A stretch of 38,930 nucleotides of DNA from JADHUC01 sp964617665 (GTDB lineage: Bacteria > Planctomycetota > Planctomycetia > Pirellulales > Pirellulaceae): positions 1-38,930 of the forward strand of contig CAZUAH010000075.1 in assembly GCA_964617665.1 (NCBI GenBank), written 5' to 3'. Shown here piece by piece: positions 16,318 through 25,226 of this stretch. Within the stretch, counting starts at the first letter, position 1; the number at the start of each line of letters is the position of its first letter. Made by a program: the position numbers and the translations under genes. A model generated the notes under the pieces. That model was given only the letters and a program-made list of their open reading frames with translations, ran no database searches and was not told where the DNA came from.

Positions 16318-17592
16318 ATGTTGCCGGCCAAGCTTCTCATTTTCTGTCTTGCTCTTCTCGGGCATCTTGCGCTCTGGGTAGCCGTGCATAATCGCTTGCA
16401 CGCGATCGGCTGGCACCGTCGTCTGGTGAAAACGACGAAGAATGCGGCCCTATTGGTGATGGTGTGCCCGTTGGCCGTGCTGGCGGTATGGACCGCCGCG
16501 TCCGGAAACCTATTTGTTGATCCACTGGCGATTCTTGGCCAGGGTACGTGGGTCCAAGTGTATTTCTGGTTGTGCTTTGGCATCGCCGTGCCCGCCATCG
16601 TCAGTTGGTGCTGGCGCGGCTACGCGAGCAACAGCCCACACTTAGCTGGCTGCAAACGATGCACTGTGCATGTCGGCCGGCGACTGGGACTACTGCCATG
16701 CGGCGATCTTCCTACGCGATTGCTTGTCGCTCTGCCAGGAAATCAAGCCCTTGATTTGGAAGTGAACGAGAAGATTGTTGTCGTCCCACGCTTGCCGAGT
16801 GCGTTGGATGGCCTAACGATCGCGCATTTGTCCGACTTGCACTTCACTGGCAGAATCACCCGCGAGTTTTTCGATTTCGTCGTGGATCAGACGAACGAGA
16901 TGCAGCCGGATCTCGTGGCGCTCACCGGCGACATTATCGACAAACAGAAATGTCTCCCTTGGATCGGCGACGTGCTGGGACGGCTTCGCGGCAAGTTCGG
17001 CGTGTTCTACGTCTTGGGAAATCACGAAACACGCATTCATGATACCTCCCTCCTCACTGGAGCATTCGAGGATGCCGGATTGACGTACCTCGGCGGACGT
17101 TGGCTCGAGGTCCGAGTACGCGGCCGGAAAATGATTCTAGCGGGTAATGAACTGCCGTGGTTCCGTCCTGCGCCCGATATGACAGAGTGTCCGGATGTTC
17201 TGGATAAACGTCGATTGCCGCGAGTACTGCTTTCTCACTCGCCAGATCGAATCCAGTGGGCTCGCGCGCACGACTTCGACCTAATGCTCGCAGGGCACAT
17301 GCACGGCGGACAGATACGATTTCCAATAATCGGGCCAATAGTTGGCCCAAGTTATTACGGTGTGAGGTACTCGGGTGGCGTATACTATGTGAAGCCGACA
17401 TTGCTGCACGTCAGTCGCGGTGTGTCGGGGGTGCAGACATTGCGGATTCACTGCCGTCCCGAATTGACCAAGCTGGTGTTGCGTCCGCTCGGCGTGGAAG
17501 CGACGACTGAAGAGGATTATGCCATGGACGCCCAAGGTGCGGGCCTGCCAGCGCCGGCCAGACTGTGTCGTACAGGTGACCCGAACGTATGA
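16318..17592 (+). CDS. Membrane metallophosphoesterase (calcineurin-like)
   Basis: A 424-aa protein with three hydrophobic segments (about 4-22, 44-62, 79-98) followed by a calcineurin-type phosphoesterase domain from residue 167 to the C-terminus. The five metal-site blocks are present: SDLH (D173, H175), GD (D205), GNHE (H235), a later LLSHSPD and GHMHGGQ. This arrangement resembles the YaeI/YkuE group of membrane phosphodiesterases; chlamydial LpxG, a UDP-diacylglucosamine pyrophosphatase, has a similar plan, but lpxI is already present here. ATG 16318 lies 2 bases after the upstream stop; ATG 16297 within the upstream gene is an alternative. Tight packing with the PAS-GAF-receiver gene and the following lipoprotein indicates one operon. 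The substrate is unknown. Confidence 0.87.
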   Translation: MLPAKLLIFCLALLGHLALWVAVHNRLHAIGWHRRLVKTTKNAALLVMVCPLAVLAVWTAASGNLFVDPLAILGQGTWVQVYFWLCFGIAVPAIVSWCWRGYASNSPHLAGCKRCTVHVGRRLGLLPCGDLPTRLLVALPGNQALDLEVNEKIVVVPRLPSALDGLTIAHLSDLHFTGRITREFFDFVVDQTNEMQPDLVALTGDIIDKQKCLPWIGDVLGRLRGKFGVFYVLGNHETRIHDTSLLTGAFEDAGLTYLGGRWLEVRVRGRKMILAGNELPWFRPAPDMTECPDVLDKRRLPRVLLSHSPDRIQWARAHDFDLMLAGHMHGGQIRFPIIGPIVGPSYYGVRYSGGVYYVKPTLLHVSRGVSGVQTLRIHCRPELTKLVLRPLGVEATTEEDYAMDAQGAGLPAPARLCRTGDPNV

Positions 17593-17614
17593 CTCGCGGC
17601 TTCGGAAGCGAAAC

Positions 17615-20600
17615 ATGAGATACCTCGCCAATCTGTTGCTGTTCGTTCCTGTCGCGATCATCGGCTGCGGCACCTCAAACGAATCGGCGAATGCCCCAAG
17701 CCCCGGCGACGGCTCGGCGGGAAGCTCGAACAACGCGGGCACGGACGGCAACGGCGCAACCGCCCCGGTGAAGGCATCGGCGGAAGCCCTATCGGGCTGC
17801 TGGATGCTGGACGCAGACGGACTTCGCAAGATGCTCCGGCAGATGGAACAGGCCGGAGATCCCAACGCGAGGGTAATGGCGCCGCGTCTGGAAGGCATGT
17901 TAGGCTCGCTGGCTCTTCACTTCGCCGATGGCAAGGTGACCATGGATAACGGCCAGGGCCGGCCGAATACCGCCCCGTACGAGGTCACGAACGTACGTGA
18001 TAACACACTGGAGATTCGACTGGCACGAACTGGGCGTGACGGAGCCCCAGAGACGGCGTCCGCGAAAGCGGTATTCAAGGACGGGCTACTCTACTTGCAG
18101 ATGCCAGACGCGCCGACTCCGTGGCCGCTATGTCGACTCGGAGACGATCAATTCAAGATACGTCTTGCGATCATCGAACAGGCGAAGTTAGGACCCGGGC
18201 TGGATGCGCCGGCCGACCAACGGATCATTTGGCTTGTCAATTCAACCACTGAAGAAATCACGGCGCTGCTGGAGCAGCAGCCCGATTTGACGACGCTCGC
18301 GACGAAGAATGGGGAAACGTCGCTGCATTTCGCGGCGCGATTCGGCAAGGTCGAGTTGGCTCGCGCGTTGATCGAACGTGACGCGGATCCAAAGGCTCTG
18401 AACCAGTTCGGGCAATCCCCGCTGTATCACGCTGTCACATCACTCGACGAGGAGAATCTTGAACTCGTTCAGTTGCTGCTGGACGCTGGCGCCGACCCGA
18501 ACCAGAAGGACGAACAAGGTGAAACGCCCTTTGCTCGTGCCATGAAGCACGAGCGGAACAGAATCGTACAGCTTCTGTTGGAACGCGGCGCGACAATGGA
18601 AGTTGAAGACGTCAGCGAGGCGTTTCGCGCAGCGGTTCGTCGAGATCAATTGGCTGTCGTTGATTCACTTCTGAAATCCGGCATGCAGTTGAACGCGTCA
18701 TTGGACGACGGTCGGACGCCGTTGCATGTGGCTGTTGGCTATCGAAAGCTCGCCATCACAGAGTATTTGATCGAACAAAAGGCCGACGTGAATGCGGTGA
18801 CCCAGGATGACAATGGACGTTCTGTGTTGCAGGCCGCAGTTGGCACGAGCGGCAGGCCGGACATCGTTGCCGTATTGCTGGATGCGGGTGCCGCTCCCAA
18901 CTTCATGGACAAACACGGGGCCAGCGTGCTACATACGGCAGCCGGAAGCGGCAGCGCCGAGGTGATCAGCGTGTTGGCCAAAGCCGGTGCGGATATCGAG
19001 TCGCGGGCAGGCGGCGGAGTAACTCCGCTGATGGAGGCGGTGCGCATGGGCAACCTCGATGCCTGCAAGTCTCTGTTAGACGCGGGCGCAGATCGATATG
19101 CAACGAACGACAGCGGTTGGGAGGTTGGGCAGTTCGCTCAGAATAGCGGCAATGCGGCTATGATGGAACTGCTTGACGTTGAGCCTCTGGCAGTGCCGCC
19201 ACAAGATCCCATTTCGCCAGTCACCATGCCGTTGTTGGGCACTGTAAAGGACGTAAGGGGGCTCACCTGGAACTCCTACCGCGGCGTGCCGCAAGGACGA
19301 ATTATCCATCAGACGAAATGCCGTCTGACGGTGAACCTGCCGGGCGGAGGTGCGCTGATCATACCGTTGCTGGGCTCGCTCAGCTTGCAGCAGACCGACA
19401 CGGTCATATCCAGCATCCGCATTTCGCCGTTAGAGAAAGCCGTTCCCTTACCGCAGGCCGTTGCGGCCATTGAAGGGTGGCTCGACGAGAACAGCATAAC
19501 GCCGGACGAGGAGCCCAACGCCATTCTGACCGGATGGAAAACGCTTGACGCGGATGCCGCGCCTGAGACGAGCGAGTTTGTCATACGGTTGAATACGAAG
19601 TGTCAAGTGGTGGTCGGCCTGCGGAGCCGGGGGGCTGGCGAGTGGCACTATGAGTTAGCGTTCGAGCCAACCCCGCATGCGCTGGTCGCGAGAATCCGAG
19701 AGGTTGCATCGTCTTGGTGCTTGGCACCAGCCTTTACTCTGAAGCACGATAATAGCGAAGTCTACCGCGTCGCGTTTTCGCCTGATGGAAAGTATCTGGC
19801 GACGGGTACGTATCGCTACGTCCACCTTTGGAATCTCGAAACGAAAAGACGTGTGGACAAGTTCGGTAGCGACCTGGTGGGCGAGGGCAACGTACTGCTC
19901 GTGCAATTTGCGCCAGACGGTAGTCGATTGGGAGCCGTCTATGGCGATCGAGTTGCCCGTGTATGGGACCTGCGACTTCGTCGATTGGTCAAGAAACTGT
20001 CGTCGGACGGCGTGAAGTTTGGAACGTTCTCACCGGACCTGACTGCGATCGTCGCGATGCCTGGCGCAGGCGGTGTTGAATTGTGGGACGTGAAGCAGGC
20101 GGCCCGTACCGTTTCGCTTGCGTGGGACAAGAAGCAGGTTGGCTTGTCCCAATTCTTGCCCGGCGGCAGGGGGCTCCTGCTTGCGCCTCGTCACGGGAGC
20201 GATTTGCAGCTATGGGATGGCGCTACGGGCCAACAAGCGATTGTCTACAAACCCGACGGCTATGGCGGCACGTTAAACGACGCCGTCGCATCGCCAGATG
20301 GTCGCACGGTCTTCACCGCGACTGGTTCTTGGATCCGCGCGTACGAAACATCGACGGGAAAACAACTTTTCCAGATTCGTGCGCAAGCCAGCCACTCGAT
20401 TGCCGTATCGCCAAATGCGAAATACGTTGCCGCCGGTTCGTGGCTCGCCAACGAAATCGAATCCATCCGGATCTTCGACACAACCACGCGACAACAAGTC
20501 GCGGAATTCGGCAAGTTCGAGAACCCCGTCTACTCGGTCAGCTTCTCTCCCGACGGCAAATCTCTAGCCGCCGGGATGAAAGACAACAACGTACTCGTCT

Positions 20601-20629
20601 GGGACGTCAGCCAAATCACCGGCTCGTAG
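17615..20629 (+). CDS. Lipoprotein with ankyrin and WD40 repeats
   Basis: A 1004-aa protein. The N-terminus is a lipoprotein signal with lipobox AIIGC (C18), then a Ser/Gly/Asn linker. Residues of about 50-200 form an unrecognised domain. Around nine ankyrin repeats span about 230-520 (ETSLHFAARFGKVELARALIE, AGADPN and similar). A middle part (525-705) has an RGLTWNSYRG stretch reminiscent of the SHD1 (SLA1 homology) domain seen in planctomycete proteins, followed by an alpha/beta segment. A WD40-type propeller fills about 709-1002 (FSPDGKYLATG, VWDLR, FSPDGKSLAAG). Both repeat types bind other proteins, so it is probably a periplasmic or surface scaffold. ATG 17615 follows GGAAG by about 7 bases and lies 22 bases after the phosphoesterase stop; a longer frame from 17519 would lose the signal. 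Confidence 0.85.
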   Translation: MRYLANLLLFVPVAIIGCGTSNESANAPSPGDGSAGSSNNAGTDGNGATAPVKASAEALSGCWMLDADGLRKMLRQMEQAGDPNARVMAPRLEGMLGSLALHFADGKVTMDNGQGRPNTAPYEVTNVRDNTLEIRLARTGRDGAPETASAKAVFKDGLLYLQMPDAPTPWPLCRLGDDQFKIRLAIIEQAKLGPGLDAPADQRIIWLVNSTTEEITALLEQQPDLTTLATKNGETSLHFAARFGKVELARALIERDADPKALNQFGQSPLYHAVTSLDEENLELVQLLLDAGADPNQKDEQGETPFARAMKHERNRIVQLLLERGATMEVEDVSEAFRAAVRRDQLAVVDSLLKSGMQLNASLDDGRTPLHVAVGYRKLAITEYLIEQKADVNAVTQDDNGRSVLQAAVGTSGRPDIVAVLLDAGAAPNFMDKHGASVLHTAAGSGSAEVISVLAKAGADIESRAGGGVTPLMEAVRMGNLDACKSLLDAGADRYATNDSGWEVGQFAQNSGNAAMMELLDVEPLAVPPQDPISPVTMPLLGTVKDVRGLTWNSYRGVPQGRIIHQTKCRLTVNLPGGGALIIPLLGSLSLQQTDTVISSIRISPLEKAVPLPQAVAAIEGWLDENSITPDEEPNAILTGWKTLDADAAPETSEFVIRLNTKCQVVVGLRSRGAGEWHYELAFEPTPHALVARIREVASSWCLAPAFTLKHDNSEVYRVAFSPDGKYLATGTYRYVHLWNLETKRRVDKFGSDLVGEGNVLLVQFAPDGSRLGAVYGDRVARVWDLRLRRLVKKLSSDGVKFGTFSPDLTAIVAMPGAGGVELWDVKQAARTVSLAWDKKQVGLSQFLPGGRGLLLAPRHGSDLQLWDGATGQQAIVYKPDGYGGTLNDAVASPDGRTVFTATGSWIRAYETSTGKQLFQIRAQASHSIAVSPNAKYVAAGSWLANEIESIRIFDTTTRQQVAEFGKFENPVYSVSFSPDGKSLAAGMKDNNVLVWDVSQITGS

Positions 20630-20780
20630 TTGTCAGCGATGGCGTATGATAGAAGCTACTGCTCTGCCAACACTTGATCGTCGAGTGGCCGGAGTTGGCG
20701 GACGATGCCCGAAACCCCTGGGGCTTCCTTCACTAACGCTCAGTCCAGCCGCGGCCACCCATCCCCAATCCTCCGACTCA

Positions 20781-20800
20781 CCAGAGCACTACAGCTCTGG
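20781..20800. terminator. Small hairpin between convergent genes
   Basis: CCAGAGC (20781-20787) pairs perfectly with GCTCTGG (20794-20800) across a 6-base loop. It sits between the stops of two convergent genes and could terminate either, though only a short pyrimidine run follows. The remainder of the 209-base spacer shows nothing else clear. Confidence 0.35.
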
Positions 20801-20838
20801 AGACTTCTTCAAGCATCGCCGTCGCTCCTTTCCTGGGA

Positions 20839-23061
20839 TTACCATCCGAATGGGTTCCAGTACCACTTTCCCTTGCTCCGCTTCATGAGCACCACGAGCG
20901 ATCCGTCGGCCGCCACGGTCAAACGACTGCCACGGTTGCGGAAAAGGTGTTCGCTAATCTTGGCAGATTCGGCGACTTTGAACCTCACTTCCACGTCGCC
21001 ATCCTGCCGCGGGGTACCTTCCTGAATCCATTTCGCGTCCAAGAAGACGAGTTGCTTGTCGCCCAAGGATTCCAGTACTCGCTGTTCAAACCGCAAGTCC
21101 TTGATGAATTCAGGAATACCCATCCTCATCCGCTCTGCGTCCATCACGCGGCCATCTTCAAGCAGCCGTTCGCGAATGGTCTCAAACTCGCCTTCTTCAA
21201 TCCGTGCTCGGATTGCGTCAAACTGCTTGCGGGCATCATTGGCGAGTTGCCGTGAGGACTCGGCGTCGAGTGCAGGCGTCCGCTGTGGTTTCAGGGGAGC
21301 GTCTTTCGCAAAGACCGGGGCGTCGCCAAGGTCGGCCAGGCGACGGCATGCGTCGAGCGTTTCCTGTGTGTTGGGCATGTCGCGCCAGTGCCGCTGGCGG
21401 ATTTCCGCAATCACCTCGCGTTTTAGCCGGTCGAGGTTTGCGTTCTGCGTCCGCAATTGCTGCTGAACATCGTCGCGTTGGATGTCGCATGCCGAAGGCT
21501 GCAATGCCTGGACGAGTGGAATTGTCTCGAGATTGCCCCTCCATCGCAGCGCCTGCAGCGCCGGGCAACGTCGATACAGGTTCTGCGGCCAGTTGCTGTC
21601 CTGAGCGCGACTCACTAGTTCCTTCAAAGCCAAACGATTCACTTCGACCCGTTCGATACGATTCTCTAGGTTTTTCCTCGCCACGTCATGCGTTTCGGCA
21701 TTTCGCAACTCGATCAGCCGGTCAAACATCCAGAGGTCGTCCAGCCGAGCCATCACATCGTGGGGCATCTGCCGTGGTCCGTCCTTGTTTCGAATCCGCT
21801 GCAAATCTTGTTCGTAGACGCGCAGGAGGAATTCCCTTCCAACATCGGCATCCTGGCCGACCAGCGCGAAAGCGACCCAGCAACGCCATCCGACCGGCAA
21901 GGTCTCATCCTGCAACGCATCCGTTAGCACAGCCTTGGCTGACGGTGCGTTGATCCACGCGATTGCGTGCAGCGCATGGTAGCGAAGCTCCCGCGATACC
22001 TCGGCGTCGCTGTATATTCGCGTCAATACGGGAACGGCCTCTTCGATGCGAAATCTCTCCGCGCCGATGATGGCCACCGCAATATCGGCTGGGCGCTTGA
22101 TAGCCGATCGGCCCTCGCTTGCGTGCCGTATTAGCCGATCGATCAACGTTGGGAGTACTTCCGGTGCTCCGTTCGAGATACCTTCATGCAGGGTGCGATT
22201 GCTTACAGGTTTGTCTTTTGGTTTGGCCGGAGGGGGAGCCTTTCCTAGATACTTCTGTCCCAACTTCCGGCAGATCGCACGCAGCTCAGGAGTTATACGT
22301 ACCGCTTCGTCCGCCTTGAATTCTCTGACGTAATCCGCCAGCGACGTGAGATCGAGACGATACTCCATGTACTTCTTTCGTTCGGGATCGGCGATTGAAT
22401 CCAAGATCTTTTCGATTCGCGCACGTAGTTCACCGGTTTCGGCGATCGCAAACCCTCGCGTGACTCGCGCAACCGATTCGTACTCAAACGGAGGACGGGC
22501 GGTGTGTTTCGGAGGGTAGTATCTGAACTTGACGTCGGCCCAATAGGAGAGAGTCATCATCCGATCAAGGACCTGCTTGGCCTCCGCCACATCCCGACGT
22601 GCCATAACGCCGAGACTGACAAAAAGGACACAAATCGTGTTCTTCTCTGGTTTCGACAAGACTCCGCTATATCGGGACCGGACAATCCCTTCGAGCCTCT
22701 TCGCATCATCACCATCTCCGATGTAGCCCAGAATGCAGACAAGGGACGCATGATACTCAGAGTGCTCCGGCTCACTCAATATCTCATACAATTGCCCTTT
22801 CGCTAGCGGATTGGAGTTCTTGAACAGGTGCCTAATTCCCCCCTCGATAGGCCGCAGAAAGACGGAGCCGAGCGTTTCGTCGATGGTTAAGCCGTGCCGC
22901 GTCTGGCTTTCCGATGTTCCGGCCTCGCCAGCGGCCGCTCGCAACTCTTCGTGCCCTTGCCAGATTCCTTCGAAAGGCGAGATGACAAGAAGCGCGATCA
23001 TCAACGTGAAACCTAAACCCAAGATGAAGTCCCGACCACGTGAAGGCGTCAAATGTCGCAT
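20839..23061 (-). CDS. HEAT-like repeat protein with N-terminal membrane anchor
   Basis: A 740-aa protein that I cannot assign to a known function. One membrane segment or uncleaved signal lies at about residues 11-28. The rest is largely helical, and several stretches look like HEAT/ARM-type helical pairs (for example residues around LVCILGYIGDGDDAKRLEG and ALHAIAWINAPSAKAVLTDAL), with coiled-coil-like, Arg/Glu/Gln-rich sequence near the C-terminus and a final short beta-rich part (DVEVRFKVAES, SLVVLMKRSKG). It is likely anchored in the cytoplasmic membrane with its helical body outside, acting as a binding scaffold. ATG 23061 follows GGAG by 7 bases. It lies 209 bases downstream of the propeller gene on the same strand and is convergent with the ankyrin/WD40 gene. 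Confidence 0.7.
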   Translation of the reverse strand: MRHLTPSRGRDFILGLGFTLMIALLVISPFEGIWQGHEELRAAAGEAGTSESQTRHGLTIDETLGSVFLRPIEGGIRHLFKNSNPLAKGQLYEILSEPEHSEYHASLVCILGYIGDGDDAKRLEGIVRSRYSGVLSKPEKNTICVLFVSLGVMARRDVAEAKQVLDRMMTLSYWADVKFRYYPPKHTARPPFEYESVARVTRGFAIAETGELRARIEKILDSIADPERKKYMEYRLDLTSLADYVREFKADEAVRITPELRAICRKLGQKYLGKAPPPAKPKDKPVSNRTLHEGISNGAPEVLPTLIDRLIRHASEGRSAIKRPADIAVAIIGAERFRIEEAVPVLTRIYSDAEVSRELRYHALHAIAWINAPSAKAVLTDALQDETLPVGWRCWVAFALVGQDADVGREFLLRVYEQDLQRIRNKDGPRQMPHDVMARLDDLWMFDRLIELRNAETHDVARKNLENRIERVEVNRLALKELVSRAQDSNWPQNLYRRCPALQALRWRGNLETIPLVQALQPSACDIQRDDVQQQLRTQNANLDRLKREVIAEIRQRHWRDMPNTQETLDACRRLADLGDAPVFAKDAPLKPQRTPALDAESSRQLANDARKQFDAIRARIEEGEFETIRERLLEDGRVMDAERMRMGIPEFIKDLRFEQRVLESLGDKQLVFLDAKWIQEGTPRQDGDVEVRFKVAESAKISEHLFRNRGSRLTVAADGSLVVLMKRSKGKWYWNPFGW

Positions 23062-23270
23062 TCGTTTCTCCTACGTCGATCGACTGGCATATACAAGCCG
23101 TATCCGCGTGTCGCGGTACATGTGACTCATTAACAGACTTCACGAAATGAACGCGTGGTTCTCTCCGGTATCACGCCCGAGCCAGCTCCCAGGAGAGTGT
23201 TCTCTGCCGAGCCGATCATTATGGCCCGCGAACGCGTATGCGGCGCTCGGGGCGATGACTATAGGAACGT

Positions 23271-24887
23271 TTAGAACGGTCTGAGCCCGGGGACGGTGCT
23301 CAGTACGACCGTCGTTCTCACGCCTGTGCCTACGTAGACGTGCTTGCCGTCTGGACTGATCGCCACGGCGCGCGCTCCGAGCATTCCTTCCACGTTGGGC
23401 GGATCATCCTTGACGACCTCCAGGAATCGCAGTTTGCCGTCGAGTTTTTGACGCTCGAACACCGTCAACGCGCTGTCCTTCTGTGCCGCCACGTAAACTA
23501 GCGTATCGGCTGGGTTCATCGTCAGCGACAGGGCATAGTCCAGACCGTCCGTGCCTTCCATTCCGTTGTCCAAACGCTGAAGAAACTCCAGTTCGCCGGA
23601 CTCAGCGTTCCGCGCCCACGCGCTCACGCCGCGTCGCAGGCTCGTGACATAGACGTTCTTTCCGTCCCGGCTCACCATGACCGAACTGGCAAACTTCAGC
23701 CCGCGGTTGTCGGGAAGCGGCTCTCCAGGCTTGTAACGCGCATCGCGCAGAAGTTGCACGCGTTCGACGCGTCCGTCGCGCTCGTTGCGTTGGTAACAGC
23801 TAACCGACGACTTGTGACATACAACGTAGATGTGCTTGCCGTCCGGGCTGATTGCAGCGTAACTGGGCGACTCCTCTTCCGGATGACTCTGGACAAAGGT
23901 CAACGTGCCCTCATCCGGGTCTCTTGCGAAGACGACGAGCGCGCGCGATGTCTTCGCCACGACGTACGCATTTCGACCGTCGGGGCTGAGGACGACGCTC
24001 TGGGGCTGTTCCATCGGGCCCATACCGTCGCGGTTGCTCTTGACGACTTGGATCGGATCGGAGATTCCTACACCGCGATTTCCTCGGAAGACGGTGATAG
24101 CGTGGGAGAATTCGGCCGCAAGGTAGACGAAACGGTCGTCGGAACTCACGGCCAAATCCACGGGCATGCTGAGATGGTCGTGCGGTTTTGCGCGGGGGAT
24201 CCGGTCCGGGACATCGGCACATTGGTATTGGGGCCCCGCCGACAACATGAGTTTGCCGCTCGTATGCGAGCGTACGTAGGTAAGCAGCGCATCATGGGCA
24301 CCGTCGGCCACGTAGACGAAATTCCCGTTGTTGCTCACGGCAACCGCGTTCCCGTTACCCCACAACGATCCCGTCTTGTCCTGATACGACGCGACGAACT
24401 TCAGCTTGTCGTGACTTGGTTCTGGCTCCGGTTCGTCCCGAAAGTAGGCGTACACAAGACGGTAGAAGTCGACTGATTCCAAAGTTGCCCGGTACGCGGG
24501 CGCCTGTCCAAAGAACACCAAGTCTTCCCCTATCAGCGTGAAACTGACGAGAAGCCTGCCATCTTGCCCGAAAACACGAAACCCGAAAACATGGTTGTTA
24601 GCGATCCTCGCGGTCGGAGCCAATTTGACGTCCTTGAACTTCATTGCAGCGCTCAGCTTCTTTGCGGTCTCCACGTCCCGTATCACGACTCGCGACGGCG
24701 GCTTGGGCTGGAAGAAGGTGCACTCAATCGAAGCTGCGGTCCCAATTGCCCGCTTGATCGCATCCGCCTCTGAAACGGCGTCAGGAATGCGGTTGGTGGG
24801 AGCGGTGGCGCCGACGGAAAGATAGAGCGTAACCAGGACGGCATGTGTCACCATCGTAAGTCCCCAGATCTTCGAACGAAGTCGCAC
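23271..24887 (-). CDS. Secreted YVTN/lactonase-type beta-propeller protein
   Basis: A 538-aa protein with an N-terminal signal (RLRSK, then a hydrophobic stretch ending in GATA near residue 29), a region of about 125 residues containing an unrecognised alpha/beta domain, and a propeller from about 165 to the end. The blades repeat VSNNGNFVYVADG, VSSDDRFVYLA, LSPDGRNAYVV, ISPDGKHIYVV, VSRDGKNVYV and ISPDGKHVYVG, the pattern of the 7-bladed lactonase/YVTN family. No lactonase active site can be confirmed, so binding rather than catalysis is as likely. The start is GTG 24887, chosen for its positively charged signal; ATG 24854 with GGGGA upstream is a fair alternative. It is followed by the HEAT-like gene on the same strand. 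Confidence 0.78.
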   Translation of the reverse strand: MRLRSKIWGLTMVTHAVLVTLYLSVGATAPTNRIPDAVSEADAIKRAIGTAASIECTFFQPKPPSRVVIRDVETAKKLSAAMKFKDVKLAPTARIANNHVFGFRVFGQDGRLLVSFTLIGEDLVFFGQAPAYRATLESVDFYRLVYAYFRDEPEPEPSHDKLKFVASYQDKTGSLWGNGNAVAVSNNGNFVYVADGAHDALLTYVRSHTSGKLMLSAGPQYQCADVPDRIPRAKPHDHLSMPVDLAVSSDDRFVYLAAEFSHAITVFRGNRGVGISDPIQVVKSNRDGMGPMEQPQSVVLSPDGRNAYVVAKTSRALVVFARDPDEGTLTFVQSHPEEESPSYAAISPDGKHIYVVCHKSSVSCYQRNERDGRVERVQLLRDARYKPGEPLPDNRGLKFASSVMVSRDGKNVYVTSLRRGVSAWARNAESGELEFLQRLDNGMEGTDGLDYALSLTMNPADTLVYVAAQKDSALTVFERQKLDGKLRFLEVVKDDPPNVEGMLGARAVAISPDGKHVYVGTGVRTTVVLSTVPGLRPF

Positions 24888-25161
24888 AGATGCCTGTCAG
24901 GCAGTCCGTCAATCATTATTGCCGCGCCGACCATTGTTTGGACAGGTCCCCGTCGGTGGATTGCAAAGGCGCGCACCAACACCTAACGCGTCTCCCCGCT
25001 TCTGCAATCGAAATACGGCCCAGAAACCGGACATAGAAAACGCCTCAATTTTCAGACTGCGGCACAATCCACGGGGCACGAGAACGAGTCTCGCATGGGC
25101 CGGAGCCGGCACATGTTAACTGCGTGCCAGTTGGGTGTGACAGCCGGTTCGTCCGCAACGA

Positions 25162-25196
25162 ACAGTGGCCGTCGCTTTATTGGCGACGGCCACTGT
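25162..25196 (-). terminator. Perfect 14-bp hairpin downstream of the RTX-like gene
   Basis: A 14-base arm (25162-25175) pairs perfectly with 25183-25196 across a 7-base loop. It lies 30 bases past the stop of the RTX-like gene. No T-run follows on the minus strand, so it may be a Rho-independent-like or 3'-end stabilising structure. The rest of the 339-base spacer 24888-25226 shows no gene. Confidence 0.65.
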
Positions 25197-25226
25197 GCAG
25201 AAGGAAAATGCGAGAATTGGTGACAC

